A stretch of DNA of 7,521 nucleotides from an uncultured Lachnospiraceae bacterium (GTDB taxonomy: Bacteria > Bacillota > Clostridia > Lachnospirales > Lachnospiraceae): positions 1 through 7,521 of the forward strand of contig CACXEL010000341.1 of NCBI GenBank assembly GCA_902766655.1. Direction: 5' to 3'. Positions within the stretch are counted from its first letter, which is position 1; each line of letters opens with the position of its first letter. This document shows positions 6,670 through 7,521 of the stretch, piece after piece. The notes under the pieces are model-generated. The model searched no databases. It saw nothing but the letters and a program-made list of their open reading frames with translations, and had not been told where the DNA came from. Made by a program: the position numbers and the translations under genes.

Positions 6670-6954
6670 TCAGCGGGCCAGCTCAGCCAGGAACATCTCG
6701 TAGTAGTCGTCCTCGCCGTCCAGGACAGGGGAGTTCTCCCCGCCCCCGTTGGTGCTGCGCTTGATGGCAGCGTAGTCGCTCTCGCCGGCCTCAATCAGGT
6801 CCATGACCGAGAGGGGGCAGCCGCATTCTGCGCAGATGGCGCAGAAGTCGCCGAGGGGGTTCTGCCCTGACCGGGTGGCCAGGAGCCTGGCGCGGAGATC
6901 CGCGTCGGAGCGGGCTTTCACTTTCATGATATCCAGGATTTCATCGACAGTCAT
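6670..6954 (-). CDS. Nif11-like small protein, possible RiPP precursor
   Basis: A 94-residue protein. Residues 4-58 fit the Nif11-like leader pattern: a D-x-x-L-R-x-x-L-L helix (17-25), then F-x5-E-x-G (37-45) and a following SxxDL (49-53). Proteins with this domain often serve as leader regions of ribosomally made, modified peptides. Four cysteines lie at 38, 41, 44 and 46 (CX2CX2CXC). A hydrophilic STNGGGENSP segment (67-76) follows the domain and the tail is acidic (GEDDYYEMF, 80-88). The GGG could be a double-glycine-type cleavage point, but the putative core has no Cys and few modifiable residues. The start at 6954 is fixed by AAAGGAGG 6 nt upstream; the open frame up to 7212 overlaps a promoter. 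No modification enzyme or exporter is in the window. It may instead be a stand-alone metal-binding or regulatory protein. It runs in the same direction as the two-component operon downstream, with a terminator between. Confidence 0.8.
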   Translation of the reverse strand: MTVDEILDIMKVKARSDADLRARLLATRSGQNPLGDFCAICAECGCPLSVMDLIEAGESDYAAIKRSTNGGGENSPVLDGEDDYYEMFLAELAR

Positions 6955-6960
6955 GGGGGA

Positions 6961-6968
6961 CCTCCTTT
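6961..6968 (-). promoter_or_regulatory. Strong ribosome binding site of the Nif11-like gene
   Basis: AAAGGAGG on the minus strand ends 6 nt before the ATG at 6954. It is near-perfect and decides the start against several upstream in-frame alternatives. Confidence 0.85.
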
Positions 6969-7096
6969 CGGTGAGGGAACCGTTGAAACATGGGAGAGCC
7001 GGGTATTTACCTTTATCATACACCGGACCGGGCATGAGAGAAAGCACTTTATTTCCAGCCTTCGTCCACTTTCGGATGCCCGCGTACATCTCTTTT
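6969..7096 (-). other. Long leader of the Nif11-like gene
   Basis: This is part of the 352-bp gap between the two divergent genes. If the promoter at 7103-7131 is used, the transcript has a leader of about 140 nt. On the minus strand CGGGCAT (7037 side distal, near 7080) can pair with ATGCCCG (near 7030), enclosing about 45 nt, and GGTAAATACC (7001-7010) is a short palindrome. A second weak -10-like TATGAT occurs at 7015-7020. The stretch stays open in the reading frame of the gene but shows no protein resemblance. No known riboswitch was recognised. Confidence 0.3.
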
Positions 7097-7102
7097 CCGG
7101 AT

Positions 7103-7131
7103 ATCATAGCACCTGCTGACGGATTTGTCAC
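7103..7131 (-). promoter_or_regulatory. Predicted sigma-A promoter of the Nif11-like gene
   Basis: On the minus strand, GTGACA (7126-7131, 5/6) and TATGAT (7103-7108, 5/6) have a 17-bp spacer. TGC just before the -10 also fits an extended -10. It is the best promoter match in the window, with transcription expected to start near 7096. Confidence 0.6.
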
Positions 7132-7165
7132 CTGCTCCGCCCCCTCATATCCCTGCAAGTCGATA

Positions 7166-7194
7166 TTGCTTTGATTTCCGAAATGTTGTAGAAT
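7166..7194 (+). promoter_or_regulatory. Predicted promoter of the lipid kinase gene
   Basis: TTGCTT (7166-7171) and TAGAAT (7189-7194) are separated by 17 bp. The -10 matches at 5/6, the -35 at only 3/6. The promoter is divergent from that of the Nif11-like gene, with 34 bp between the two -35 hexamers. The leader would be about 105 nt. Confidence 0.45.
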
Positions 7195-7306
7195 GATGCG
7201 ATTGAAAAACACCTCATAGCTTACGCATTTACTGGCGATTTCTGCCGGGAGGACGGCACGGAGCGGTAAACTGCAGACCCAAAAACTATGACGGTCAGGA
7301 GGTCTT

Positions 7307-7521
7307 ATGTCTCAGAGAATGCTTCTTATTTATAATCCGCGTGCCGGCAAAGGGTCCTTTTCCCCGAGACTGGGTGAAGTGGTCGATATGTTCGTGAAGG
7401 GCGGGTATGAAGTCATGGTACACCCGACCCAGGGTCAGGGAGACGCCGTCCATGTGGTCAGGGCGCTGTCCGAGGATATCGGACTTGTCGTGGCAGCCGG
7501 CGGCGACGGCACGCTGGATGA
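7307..7521 (+). CDS. Diacylglycerol/lipid kinase family protein (5' part, cut by window end)
   Basis: The first 71 codons of a gene that continues past the window. The translation begins MSQRMLLIYNPRAGKGS, where NPRAGKG (10-16) is the first conserved motif of the DAGK catalytic domain. GGDGT (65-69) is the hallmark nucleotide-binding motif of this family. Such enzymes (YegS/DgkB/BmrU type) phosphorylate diacylglycerol or related lipids at the cytoplasmic face of the membrane. AGGAGG (7297-7302) lies 4 nt before the ATG. Because it is incomplete, the exact subfamily and substrate cannot be fixed. An ATG at 7319 is a possible alternative start but is poorly spaced from the ribosome binding site. 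Confidence 0.9.
   Translation, partial: MSQRMLLIYNPRAGKGSFSPRLGEVVDMFVKGGYEVMVHPTQGQGDAVHVVRALSEDIGLVVAAGGDGTLD

Noticed and set aside
6955..7212. 86-residue N-terminal extension of the Nif11-like protein
   Set aside because: A near-perfect ribosome binding site sits before ATG 6954, the family pattern begins there, and the best promoter match lies within the extension.

Overview
The window looks like a chromosomal segment of a fairly GC-rich clostridial Firmicute, most likely a Lachnospiraceae-type bacterium. Three things suggest this: strong AGGAGG-type ribosome binding sites, a VanR/VanS-style two-component pair whose kinase carries the clostridial RGDSSRNTEGSGLGLSIA signature, and a small Nif11-like protein. 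No mobile element, CRISPR array, tRNA or rRNA was seen.

Layout, left to right. A Nudix-fold/winged-helix protein of the NrtR type lies on the + strand (49-753). It converges on a complete recQ helicase gene (897-2744, minus), and the two share a hairpin terminator with U-tracts on both sides. Upstream of recQ are its predicted promoter and a structured leader of about 110 nt. A strong terminator (2971-3006) then closes a two-gene minus-strand operon made of an OmpR/PhoB-family response regulator (5716-6417) and a large multi-pass sensor histidine kinase (3019-5709), which are 6 bp apart. A 94-residue Nif11-like protein (6670-6954, minus) sits upstream of the regulator with its own predicted terminator and promoter. 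A divergent diacylglycerol/lipid kinase gene begins at 7307 (+) and runs off the window.

How the parts may work together. The regulator and kinase form a complete phosphorelay, and the kinase's large extracellular domain contains a Ser/Thr/Glu-rich insert encoded by 36-bp tandem repeats. The neighbouring Nif11-like protein has four closely spaced cysteines and a triple-glycine motif, which resembles a RiPP leader or precursor. No modifying enzyme or exporter is present here, so a peptide-signal link to the kinase is only a hypothesis. The most unusual items are the repeat-bearing sensor domain, the cysteine-rich Nif11-like protein and the structured leaders of recQ and of the small gene. The remaining genes are ordinary housekeeping or regulatory genes.
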